From Muribaculaceae bacterium (GTDB taxonomy: Bacteria; Bacteroidota; Bacteroidia; Bacteroidales; Muribaculaceae), in the NCBI GenBank assembly GCA_017545095.1, contig JAFYCU010000133.1, forward strand, positions 1 to 24,377: DNA of 24,377 nucleotides, written 5' to 3'. Positions within the stretch are counted from its first letter, which is position 1. The number at the start of each line of letters is the position of its first letter. The position numbers and the translations under genes were made by a program. Below, one piece after another: positions 13,857-21,477 of this stretch. The notes beneath the pieces are model-generated. The model saw nothing but the letters and a program-made list of their open reading frames with translations. It had not been told where the DNA came from and did not search any database.

Positions 13857-15272
13857 ATGGTCGACCAACGTTTGCAACGAGTGAAATATGTGGTTGGCGA
13901 CTTCGTGTCGTCGAGCGTGGCTTGGCTAGCCTACAACTGCATGCGCTATGCCATGGGGGCCGTGCACGGCACTTACATGTCGCTTGGCGAGTTCCTGGGG
14001 GCGAAAGTGGTGCTGCTTGGGCAGCTGTTCTTCCCGCTGATGATGATGTTCACCTACCTGCTGTCGGGCTACTACAACGAGGTGACGCGCAAGTCGCGTG
14101 TGCACGAGTTGCTCACCACCTTTTGGAGTGCTGTGGTGAACGCACTCGCCATCTTCTTCCTGGCACTGATCAACGATGTGATTCTGCCGCGAAGGTTCAA
14201 CTACGAGATGATATTCATACTGTGGCTGCTGTTGTTCTTCTGTGTGTATGTGGTGCGCGTGATGATCACGACCAACACCTCGCGCAACATCAAGAGCCGC
14301 CGCTGGACATCCAAGACACTGATTGTGGGCGCCGGCAGCCGTGCGGTGGCGTTTGTCGACAAGTTGGCCGCCATGCGCAAGTCGCTGGGCTACGAGGTGG
14401 TGGGCTTTGTGCGCATCCCCGATGAGACCGATGCGCCCACCACCTTGCCGCATTACGCGCTCGACGACATCAAGCGCGTGTGTGCCGAGCAGGGCGTGGA
14501 GGAACTCATCGTGGTGCCCACGCGCACCAAGCGCGAGGAGCTGCTCCACACCATCAACCGCCTGTTCGACCTGCGTCTGCCCATCCGCGTCACACCCGAC
14601 CGCGAGAACATCCTGCTCTCGCTCGTGCGTGTGAACAACATCCAAGGGGAGCCGTTGGTCGACATCTCGGGATGCAACATGGGTGAGTGCGAGAAAAATC
14701 TCAAACGATTTATCGACATCGTGGCATCGGTGATTGCATTGGTGTTGCTCACACCGGTCTATCTGGTGGTGGCCATTGCCATCAAACTCGACTCCAAAGG
14801 CGATGTGTTCTACCTGCAGGAGCGTGTGGGGCGTCACAATGTGCCGTTTCGCATCGTCAAGTTCCGCAGCATGGTGAGCGATGCCGAGAGCTCCGGAGCG
14901 CCCCAGCTCACCCAGGACGATGACCCGCGTGTGACACGCGTGGGACGCTTCCTGCGCAAGTACCGCATCGATGAGCTGCCGCAGTTCTGGAATGTGCTCA
15001 AGGGCGACATGTCGATTGTGGGCCCACGTCCCGAGCGGCAGTATTATGTGGAGCAAATTCAGCAGCGCGTGCCTTCCTACGCGTTGCTCCACCAGGTGAG
15101 GCCTGGCATCACCTCGCTTGGCATGGTCAAGTATGGCTATGCCAAGAATGTAGACGAAATGGTGGAGCGACTCACCTACGACTTGATTTACTTGGAGAAT
15201 ATGTCGCTCATCAACGACTTGAAAATCATGATCTACACGGTGAAAATCGTGTTCACCGGTCGTGGCATGTGA
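13857..15272 (+). CDS. Undecaprenyl-phosphate sugar-1-phosphate transferase (WcaJ/polyprenyl type)
   Basis: A 471-residue inner-membrane enzyme that starts surface glycan synthesis by moving a sugar-1-phosphate onto undecaprenyl phosphate. Four hydrophobic segments lie at about 15-35, 50-71, 90-108 and 117-136. A nucleotide-binding-like domain follows (TLIVGAGSRAVAFVDKL, 154-170). Next come the membrane hairpin KRFIDIVASVIALVLLTPVYLVVAIAIK (283-310) and the catalytic domain: FYLQERVGR (318-326), FRIVKFRSM (331-339), DELPQFWNVLKGDMSIVGPRPE (372-393) and RPGITSLGM (415-423). The length equals the family norm. No other glycan gene is nearby, so the partner locus is elsewhere. It starts 3 bases after tsaC and overlaps the ClC gene in GTGA. 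Confidence 0.93.
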   Translation: MVDQRLQRVKYVVGDFVSSSVAWLAYNCMRYAMGAVHGTYMSLGEFLGAKVVLLGQLFFPLMMMFTYLLSGYYNEVTRKSRVHELLTTFWSAVVNALAIFFLALINDVILPRRFNYEMIFILWLLLFFCVYVVRVMITTNTSRNIKSRRWTSKTLIVGAGSRAVAFVDKLAAMRKSLGYEVVGFVRIPDETDAPTTLPHYALDDIKRVCAEQGVEELIVVPTRTKREELLHTINRLFDLRLPIRVTPDRENILLSLVRVNNIQGEPLVDISGCNMGECEKNLKRFIDIVASVIALVLLTPVYLVVAIAIKLDSKGDVFYLQERVGRHNVPFRIVKFRSMVSDAESSGAPQLTQDDDPRVTRVGRFLRKYRIDELPQFWNVLKGDMSIVGPRPERQYYVEQIQQRVPSYALLHQVRPGITSLGMVKYGYAKNVDEMVERLTYDLIYLENMSLINDLKIMIYTVKIVFTGRGM

Positions 15273-17143
15273 ATGGTGAACCCAAAAGCAAGCGTGGGCA
15301 GGTGAAATCGTTGAAACTGAGCAATAGCAAGTCGTTTCAGGTGCTGGTCGATGCGTCGTCGCGCATGGCCGGTCGCCTGCTTCACTGGCTGGGCAAGCAT
15401 GGCGGCGAGCGGCCGCTGGTGGTGGCCTTGGCGCTGGTGGTGGGCACCCTGGCCGGTCTGGCTGCCGTGTTGCTCAAATTTCTCATTGCCACCATTGCGC
15501 ATTGGGTGATGTCCACCATCACGGTCACTCAGGGCAATGTGCTCTATCTCGTGTTTCCGCTTGTGGGTATAGCCCTGGCGGGGCTGTATGTGCGCTATGT
15601 GGTGCGCGACAACATCTCGCATGGCGTGACGCGTGTGCTCTATGCGTTGGCGCAGAAGAAGAGCCGTCTGGCATTTCACAACGTGTATGCGTCGCTGGTG
15701 GCCTCGTCGGTCACCATCGGCTTTGGTGGCTCGGTGGGTGCCGAGGGTCCCATTGTGTTCACCGGGGCCGCCATCGGCTCTAATCTGGGACGGTTGTTCC
15801 GCTTGTCGCCGCAGGTGCTCATGATGCTCGTGGGCTGCGGTGCGGCGGCGGGCATCGCCGGCATTTTCAAGGCCCCCATTGCAGGGGTGCTGTTCACTGT
15901 GGAGGTGCTCATGCTCGACCTCACCGCCGGCAGCGCCATCCCGCTCATCGTGGCTTCGGTGGCGGGGGCCACGGTGGCCTATGTGTTCACGGGCTCCAAC
16001 GTTGAGTTCTCGTTCGACCAGAGCGAGCCCTTTCTCGCGGGGCGCATCCCCTATGTGGTGCTGCTCGGCGTGATGTGCGGCTTTGTGTCGCTCTATTTTA
16101 ATAAGGTGATCGAGTGGCTGGAGAACATGGTGTTTGGTCGCTTGCGCAGCCGCGTGCACCGTTTCTTGCTTGGGGCGTTGATGCTCAGCGTGCTCATCTA
16201 TCTGTTCCCGCCGCTCTATGGCGAGGGCTATGGAGCCATTGTGGACCTGCTGGGCGGCGAGCCCAGCGACATCTTCAACGGCAGCCTGTTCTATGGCCAC
16301 AAGGGCGATTCGCTCTATGTGCTGCTGTTCATCGGCATGCTCGGCCTCGCCAAGCCGGTGGCCACCAGTGCCACCAATGGCGGCGGCGGGGTGGGCGGAA
16401 CCTTCGCACCGTCGCTCTATGTGGGTTGCATGGTCGGCTTTTTCTTCGCCTTGCTGATGAACACCATGGGGTGGTATCACGGTGCGGTGCCGCTGTCGAC
16501 CAAGAATTTCACGCTCATGGGCATGGCAGGCGTGATGGCCGGTGTGATGCACGCGCCGCTCATGGCCATCTTCCTCACTGCCGAGATGACGGGCGGCTAC
16601 GACCTGTTTCTGCCGCTGCTCATCGTGTCGGCCACGGCCTATGCCACATCGCGCATCTTCATCCCCTATGGCATCTACACCCGCCGCCTGGCGCAGCGCG
16701 GCGAGTTGCTCACCCATCACAAGGACCAGAGCGTGCTCACACTGCTCAAGATGGACAGTGTGATTGAGAACGACTTTGCCATTGTGCATCCCGAGATGAG
16801 CCTCAAGGACATGGTGGGCGTGATTAGCCAAAGCCATCGCAACCTGTTTGCCGTCACCGATGGCGATGGCCGGCTGGTGGGCGTGGTGCAGCTCGACGAC
16901 ATTCGCAACATCATGTTCCGCACCGACCTCTACCGCCGCCTGACGGTGGACCGGTTCACTGCCACGCCGCCCGCTGTGCTCGTGCTGGGCACGCCCATGG
17001 ACAAGGTGATGCGCACCTTCGACGACACCGGTGCGTGGAATCTGCCCGTGGTCGATGAAAACGACCGATATGTGGGCTTTGTGTCGAAGTCCAAAATCTT
17101 TAACTCCTATCGTCAGGTGCTCAAGCACTACACCTACGACTAA
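15269..17143 (+). CDS. ClC-family chloride channel/antiporter with two CBS domains
   Basis: A 624-residue inner-membrane protein. The ClC core spans about 48-470. The gating-glutamate motif is GAEGP (157-161, E159), the GxFxP-type motif is GVGGTFAPS (374-382), and MGMAGVMAGVMHAPLMAI (417-434) forms a later pore helix. The usual GSGIP motif is not obvious; DNISHGV (114-120) occupies that place. Residues about 495-555 and 560-620 form a pair of CBS domains (RNLFAVTDGDGRLVGVVQLDDI and AWNLPVVDENDRYVGFV), which bind nucleotides and may tune transport. The start is GTG at 15269, in a GTGA overlap with the preceding stop; the next in-frame Met is residue 33. A functional pairing of tsaC and ClC is not evident; shared transcription is inference. 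Confidence 0.93.
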   Translation: MNGEPKSKRGQVKSLKLSNSKSFQVLVDASSRMAGRLLHWLGKHGGERPLVVALALVVGTLAGLAAVLLKFLIATIAHWVMSTITVTQGNVLYLVFPLVGIALAGLYVRYVVRDNISHGVTRVLYALAQKKSRLAFHNVYASLVASSVTIGFGGSVGAEGPIVFTGAAIGSNLGRLFRLSPQVLMMLVGCGAAAGIAGIFKAPIAGVLFTVEVLMLDLTAGSAIPLIVASVAGATVAYVFTGSNVEFSFDQSEPFLAGRIPYVVLLGVMCGFVSLYFNKVIEWLENMVFGRLRSRVHRFLLGALMLSVLIYLFPPLYGEGYGAIVDLLGGEPSDIFNGSLFYGHKGDSLYVLLFIGMLGLAKPVATSATNGGGGVGGTFAPSLYVGCMVGFFFALLMNTMGWYHGAVPLSTKNFTLMGMAGVMAGVMHAPLMAIFLTAEMTGGYDLFLPLLIVSATAYATSRIFIPYGIYTRRLAQRGELLTHHKDQSVLTLLKMDSVIENDFAIVHPEMSLKDMVGVISQSHRNLFAVTDGDGRLVGVVQLDDIRNIMFRTDLYRRLTVDRFTATPPAVLVLGTPMDKVMRTFDDTGAWNLPVVDENDRYVGFVSKSKIFNSYRQVLKHYTYD

Positions 17144-17163
17144 CACGCTTTGCCATCCTCATC

Positions 17164-19437
17164 ATGCATTCCTTTGACCATATCATCGTGAGCGGGGCGT
17201 GCGAGAACAACCTGCAGCAGGTGTCGCTCGCCATTCCCAAGCACCAAATCACTGTGTTCACCGGCGTGTCGGGTTCGGGCAAGAGCTCGCTGGTGCTCGA
17301 TACCATCGCCGCCAAGTCGCGTCGCGAGCTGGCCGACACCTTTCCCACCTTTGTGCAGCAGTATCTGCCCAAGTATGGCCGTCCGCACGTGGATGCCATC
17401 GAGGGTCTGCCGGTGGCCATCGTGATCGACCAGCGCAAGCCCGCCTCCAACTCGCGCTCCACCGTGGCCACCTACACCGATATGGCCGCGCTGCTGCGCT
17501 TGCTCTTCAGCAGGGTGGGGCAGCCCTTTGTGGGCTATGCCGAGTCGCTGAGCTTCAATCATCCCGAAGGCAGCTGTCAGCGATGCTCGGGCCTGGGCGA
17601 GATTCGCGAACTCGACATCCACAAGCTCATCGACTTCGACAAAAGCCTCAACGACGAGGACACCATCCACTACATCGCCTTCGGCAAGGGTGGGTGGCGA
17701 TGGATCAGGTATGCCCACAGCGGCCTGTTCGACCTGGACAAGAAAATCCGCGACTACTCGCCCGAGGAGCTCGACCTGCTACTCAACAGCCCGCAAATCC
17801 GGCTCAAAAACCCACCCTCGAACTGGCCCAAGACGGCGAAATACGAGGGCATCATCCCGCGCATGTATCGCAGCATCATCAACAGCGAGGAGGGCCTGCT
17901 CCACGCTGCCGTGCTCAATCCCATGCTCCACATCGGCCCCTATCCCGACTGCGGCGGTACGCGTGTGAACGAGCGTGTGCGCTCGTGCCGCATCCAGGGT
18001 GTGAACATTGCCGAGGCTTGCGCCATGTCGGTCACACGGCTGGCGCAGTGGGTGGACTCCATCACCTCGCCGCTGGCGGTCGATCTCAAGGCCGCTCTGG
18101 GGGCGCGCTTGGCCGCTCTCGAGGAAATCGGGCTGGGTTACCTGAGCCTGGACCGTGGTGTGGGCACGCTGTCGGGGGGCGAGGCGCAACGATGCAAGAT
18201 TGCGAAATATATCAACTCGTCGCTTGCCGATGTGCTCTACGTGCTCGACGAACCCAGCACCGGTCTGCACGAACTCGACATTCAGGCACTGAAGCACTCG
18301 GTGCGCCGCCTGCGCGATGCCGGCAACACCGTGCTGCTCGTGGAGCATCACAAGCAGATGATTGCGCTGGCCGACCACATCGTGGACATGGGACCCGGGC
18401 CGGGCAGCCAGGGCGGGCGCATCGTCTTCGAGGGCTCGCATGCCGACTTGCTCCGCAGTGGCACCGTCACTGGCCAGATGCTCTCGGCTGCCGGGCACTT
18501 CAAGGAGCATCCGCGCCGTGCCACCGCCACGTTCACGCTGCGCGATGCCACGCTGCACAACCTCGACCATGTCACCGTCCAGCTCCCGCTGGGCGTGCTG
18601 GCCGTGGTGGCCGGTGTGGCGGGCTCGGGTAAGAGTTCGCTGATGGAGTGTTTCCGGCGCGACTACCCAGAGCCTGTGATCTACGTGAGTCAGCGCAACA
18701 TCGGCGCCAGCCTGCGCTCCACGCCGGCCACCTATATGGAGGTGGCCACCGACATACGCCGCCTATTTGCGCGGGCGCACAAAATGCGGGAGCAGGACTT
18801 CACCTTCAATGGTCGCGGTGGCTGCCCGGTGTGCGGCGGCAAGGGCGTGGTGGTGGCCGAGATGGCCTTTATGGACAACATCGAGACCACCTGCGAGGCC
18901 TGCCACGGACTGCGCTACAACCAGCAGGTGCTGCAATATCAGGTGCAGGGGCTGAACATCGCCCAGGTGATGGACCTCTCGGTGAGCGAGGCCTGTGTGC
19001 GCTTTGCCGACACGCCCATCGAGCACAAGCTGCGGCCGCTCGTGGATGTGGGCCTGCACTATCTGCACTTGAACCAAGCCTTGAGCACCCTCTCGGGTGG
19101 CGAGCTGCAACGCATGAAGATTGCGTCATATCTCCAGAGCTACACCACGCCCGTGGACGGCGGAGGACAGCGCGCGGTGTTCATCATCGACGAACCCACC
19201 GACGGCCTGCACCTGCGCGACGTGCAGCATCTGATTACGCTTTTCGAGCAAATGGTGGACGCAGGCAACACCGTCTATCTCATCGAGCACAACACCCATG
19301 TGATTCAGGCTGCCGACCATGTGATTGAGCTTGGTCCCGGAGCAGGCGAGCTGGGAGGCCGCGTCATCTTCACCGGCACGCCAAGGCAGATGCTCGACTG
19401 CCCACAGTCGGTCACCGCACCCTTCCTGCGCGGGTGA
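17164..19437 (+). CDS. Short UvrA-like tandem ABC ATPase (UvrA2 type)
   Basis: A 757-residue protein with two UvrA-type ATPase halves; true UvrA has about 940. The first half has Walker A GVSGSGKSS (34-42), LSGGE (336-340) and VLDEPSTGLH (360-369). The second has GVAGSGKSS (484-492), LSGGE (643-647) and IIDEPTDGLH (674-683). The zinc module in the second half is intact (CPVC 554-557, CEAC 577-580). In the first half only CQRC (138-141) remains of the usual zinc finger, and PYPDCGGTR (259-267) has lost one Cys of the CPxCxGTR pattern. The UvrB-binding insertion is reduced. Such proteins occur beside drug exporters and in DNA-damage tolerance; the role here is open. It starts 20 bases after the ClC gene. 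Confidence 0.9.
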   Translation: MHSFDHIIVSGACENNLQQVSLAIPKHQITVFTGVSGSGKSSLVLDTIAAKSRRELADTFPTFVQQYLPKYGRPHVDAIEGLPVAIVIDQRKPASNSRSTVATYTDMAALLRLLFSRVGQPFVGYAESLSFNHPEGSCQRCSGLGEIRELDIHKLIDFDKSLNDEDTIHYIAFGKGGWRWIRYAHSGLFDLDKKIRDYSPEELDLLLNSPQIRLKNPPSNWPKTAKYEGIIPRMYRSIINSEEGLLHAAVLNPMLHIGPYPDCGGTRVNERVRSCRIQGVNIAEACAMSVTRLAQWVDSITSPLAVDLKAALGARLAALEEIGLGYLSLDRGVGTLSGGEAQRCKIAKYINSSLADVLYVLDEPSTGLHELDIQALKHSVRRLRDAGNTVLLVEHHKQMIALADHIVDMGPGPGSQGGRIVFEGSHADLLRSGTVTGQMLSAAGHFKEHPRRATATFTLRDATLHNLDHVTVQLPLGVLAVVAGVAGSGKSSLMECFRRDYPEPVIYVSQRNIGASLRSTPATYMEVATDIRRLFARAHKMREQDFTFNGRGGCPVCGGKGVVVAEMAFMDNIETTCEACHGLRYNQQVLQYQVQGLNIAQVMDLSVSEACVRFADTPIEHKLRPLVDVGLHYLHLNQALSTLSGGELQRMKIASYLQSYTTPVDGGGQRAVFIIDEPTDGLHLRDVQHLITLFEQMVDAGNTVYLIEHNTHVIQAADHVIELGPGAGELGGRVIFTGTPRQMLDCPQSVTAPFLRG

Positions 19438-19451
19438 ATGGGTTCAAAGTA

Positions 19452-19494
19452 AAGTAAACAAGGGTCAAGTCTCGCATCTCGCATCTCGCTTCTC
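19452..19494. repeat. Short dispersed intergenic motifs
   Basis: Positions 19452-19470 match 1004-1022 in 18 of 19 bases (AAGTAARCAAGGGTCAAGT). They are followed by repeats of CTCGCATCT (19471-19494) whose reverse complement reappears at 21375-21392. These low-complexity pieces sit at gene ends. Confidence 0.55.
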
Positions 19495-20131
19495 ACCTCA
19501 CGTAGTCCCAGATGCCGGTGCCCAGGCCGTAGAGCGACAACAACAGCAGCAGGCCGCCCATCACCTTGTTGATGAGCCACATACTGTTCACGCTGAAGTG
19601 CGAACGCACCTTGTCGACCGAATAGGTGATCACCGTCCACCATAGCAGCGCACCGGCCACGATGAACACATAGCCCAGGATGATGTGGTAGAACCGATGC
19701 TCGGGCAATGGGAAACCAAAGCGTGCAAACAGCGGGATGACTAGGAACACGATCAGCGGGTTGGAGAGTGTGAAGAAGAACCCCGTGACCATGTCGCGGG
19801 TGAGGTCGCCCTTGATGTTGGTGTCCTGCACGGTCTGCACCGGGTTGTGCACTATCATGTAGATGGCGTAGGCAATCAGAAACACGCTGCCCATCACCTG
19901 CAGGATGCTCACGTTGGCCTCGATCCAGTCGGTCACAATCGACATGCCCAGACCCGTGAACAGGCAGTAGATCAAGTCGCTCAGCGCGGCTCCAATGCCA
20001 GTGTAAAGCCCCGACTCCCTACCTTTGTTCAACGTGCGCTGCACACACAGAATGCCTATCGGTCCCATGGGGGCCGACAATATCACGCCTATCGACAGGC
20101 AACCGATGATGATGCTCAGTATGGTTCCCAA
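19493..20131 (-). CDS. LysE-family amino-acid exporter (RhtB-like)
   Basis: A 212-residue inner-membrane protein with six hydrophobic segments. The LysE signature SAPMGPIGILCVQRTLNKGRESGLYTGIGAALSD begins at about residue 19. FFFTLSNPLIVFLVIP (around 118-133) is the other conserved helix. Family members export basic or neutral amino acids; the substrate here cannot be told. The start appears to be TTG at 20131, because the next in-frame Met falls inside the conserved SAPMGP motif and homologues begin with a similar MxTILSIIIG lead. A TAACTTTG box at 20160-20167 supports this. The gene is divergent from the secreted protein at 20271. Confidence 0.9.
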   Translation of the reverse strand: MGTILSIIIGCLSIGVILSAPMGPIGILCVQRTLNKGRESGLYTGIGAALSDLIYCLFTGLGMSIVTDWIEANVSILQVMGSVFLIAYAIYMIVHNPVQTVQDTNIKGDLTRDMVTGFFFTLSNPLIVFLVIPLFARFGFPLPEHRFYHIILGYVFIVAGALLWWTVITYSVDKVRSHFSVNSMWLINKVMGGLLLLLSLYGLGTGIWDYVR

Positions 20132-20159
20132 CGGTTAGCTGATTTTCACAATAATTGCG

Positions 20160-20167
20160 CAAAGTTA
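20160..20167 (-). promoter_or_regulatory. -7 box of the LysE-family gene
   Basis: TAACTTTG on the minus strand matches TAnnTTTG, 28 bases upstream of the TTG start at 20131. No clean -33 TTTG is visible. Confidence 0.55.
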
Positions 20168-20219
20168 CGCAAAATTTGCCAACCTTGGCACGATGAGCGC
20201 AAGTTTTTTGCAGCAAATG

Positions 20220-20250
20220 TTCGTTGAGTCGGCATTTATGTCTAAATTTG
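20220..20250 (+). promoter_or_regulatory. Promoter of the secreted protein gene at 20271
   Basis: TAAATTTG at 20243-20250 matches the -7 consensus. TTCG at 20220-20223, 19 bases upstream, is a one-mismatch -33 element. The leader would be about 13 bases. Confidence 0.6.
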
Positions 20251-20270
20251 CGCAATAAAACCTTGCGCCT

Positions 20271-21374
20271 ATGCGTAGAATCATCCCCATCCTGCTGTTG
20301 CTGGTGGTGTGCCCGGGTCTGCACGCCGTCACCCGCTATGCCACCATCCACAACCGTTTCGGCTCGCTGTGCGCACTCACCACGCAGCGCGTGAGCTGCG
20401 GCGTGGAGGGCGAGCGCTATGTGGTCGATAACCCCACGTTGCAGCCATCCCTCGTGGCCGACACCTGCCGCTTGCCGGCTGCGCGGTTCCGCGTGCAGCT
20501 GCGTGTCGCCAACAGCCACAACAACCCCCGTCGCCGCTACAGCGTGTGCGGCGACGACGGCACGCGCCACCACGTCGAGAACCCGCAGTGGGGCATCTTC
20601 CTTGCCCCCGGCGGCGACACCACCGCCTGCTGGATGCTCACCGCACAGTGTGCCAATAGCCACCTCAACGACGAACTCACCGACGAACGCTCGATGACGG
20701 TGGTCCTGGAGCAGCACAGCCCCCACGGCACCACCATGCTGGCCTCCAGCCGGGTGACGAGTGGGGTGGACCTCTACGACGGGCTGAACACCTTCCAGCT
20801 CGAGCTGCGCGACGGCACGCTCACCGCCTGGGTGGGACGCGAGGAGCTGCAGCAGCTCTTCGCCGTGCCGCTGGCCATCACTGCCGACCATGTCGTCGCC
20901 GGACCCTTTGCCGGCCCCGGGGCGCGCGTCGAGGTGGAGCGGTGTGTGGTCGCCCACGAGCAGGCTGTGCAATTCGAACCCACCACGGCATGGACCGTCG
21001 AAACACTCGACGCACATTTTGCCGAGAGCAACGACCCCGTGGAGGGCTACTGGCGTTACCAGGACCGCGACCTCGATGACAGCTGCCTGCGACTGGGCGG
21101 ACGCTACACCCTGGCCGTGGTGCGTCAGGGCAATGGTTATGAACTCATCTACATCGATGGTGCCGAGACCCACCGCAGCCAGTGGCACACGGGCATGCTC
21201 AAGGGTCGACTCTCCACCACCATCTTCGCCGACCATTACGACCTGCTGTGGGTTGATGCCACCGGCGACCCCATCACCCACGATGCCTACGCCACCGTCG
21301 AAAACGGCGTGCTGCTCACCCTCAAGTTCCCCGTCTTCAGCAGTCAGATCCGCTTAGCCAAGGTGCTGTTTTAA
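20271..21374 (+). CDS. Secreted protein of unknown function
   Basis: A 367-residue protein with a clear signal peptide (MRRIIPILLLLVVCPGLHA, cut before VTRY). I do not recognise a family. Residues about 45-240 are strand-rich (ARFRVQLRVANSHNN, RSMTVVLEQHS, NTFQLELRDGTLTAWVGREELQQLF) and look like a lectin/LamG-type sandwich. Residues about 255-367 form a second module (EGYWRYQDRDLDDSCLRLGGRYTL, GYELIYIDGAE, MLKGRLSTTIFADHYDLLWVDA, ENGVLLTLKFP), suggesting a beta-barrel or sandwich. Several Cys residues could form disulphides. It has no lipobox and no sorting tail. The gene is single, divergent from the LysE-family gene, with its own promoter. Confidence 0.8.
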   Translation: MRRIIPILLLLVVCPGLHAVTRYATIHNRFGSLCALTTQRVSCGVEGERYVVDNPTLQPSLVADTCRLPAARFRVQLRVANSHNNPRRRYSVCGDDGTRHHVENPQWGIFLAPGGDTTACWMLTAQCANSHLNDELTDERSMTVVLEQHSPHGTTMLASSRVTSGVDLYDGLNTFQLELRDGTLTAWVGREELQQLFAVPLAITADHVVAGPFAGPGARVEVERCVVAHEQAVQFEPTTAWTVETLDAHFAESNDPVEGYWRYQDRDLDDSCLRLGGRYTLAVVRQGNGYELIYIDGAETHRSQWHTGMLKGRLSTTIFADHYDLLWVDATGDPITHDAYATVENGVLLTLKFPVFSSQIRLAKVLF

Positions 21375-21401
21375 GACGCGAGATGCGAGAAGCAAAATCA
21401 G

Positions 21402-21421
21402 GGCCTGCACATGTGCAGGCC
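21402..21421. repeat. 20-bp perfect palindrome between convergent genes
   Basis: GGCCTGCACATGTGCAGGCC equals its own reverse complement. It lies between the secreted-protein gene ending at 21374 and the hsdR remnant ending at 21478. It may serve as a two-way terminator stem or a protein site; there is no adjacent T-run. Confidence 0.7.
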
Positions 21422-21441
21422 GCGTTACCGAGTGGGAAACG

Positions 21442-21465
21442 TAACCGAGATACATCCCTCGGTTA
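21442..21465 (-). terminator. Stem-loop downstream of the hsdR remnant
   Basis: TAACCGAG (21442-21449) and CTCGGTTA (21458-21465) form an 8-bp stem with an 8-base loop, 12 bases past the minus-strand stop. No T-run follows on that strand, so termination is only probable. Confidence 0.5.
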
Positions 21466-21477
21466 TTTGTGGCATAT

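Noticed and set aside
13926..15092. 388-codon minus-strand ORF
   Set aside because: Mirror of the sugar transferase gene; His/Gln-rich composition and no recognisable domain.
15233..17146. 637-codon minus-strand ORF
   Set aside because: Covers the ClC gene on the opposite strand; the His/Glu/Arg-rich sequence is a codon-usage shadow.
20019..21281. 420-codon minus-strand ORF
   Set aside because: Overlaps the secreted protein gene and the start of the LysE-family gene, and crosses both promoters; no domain.
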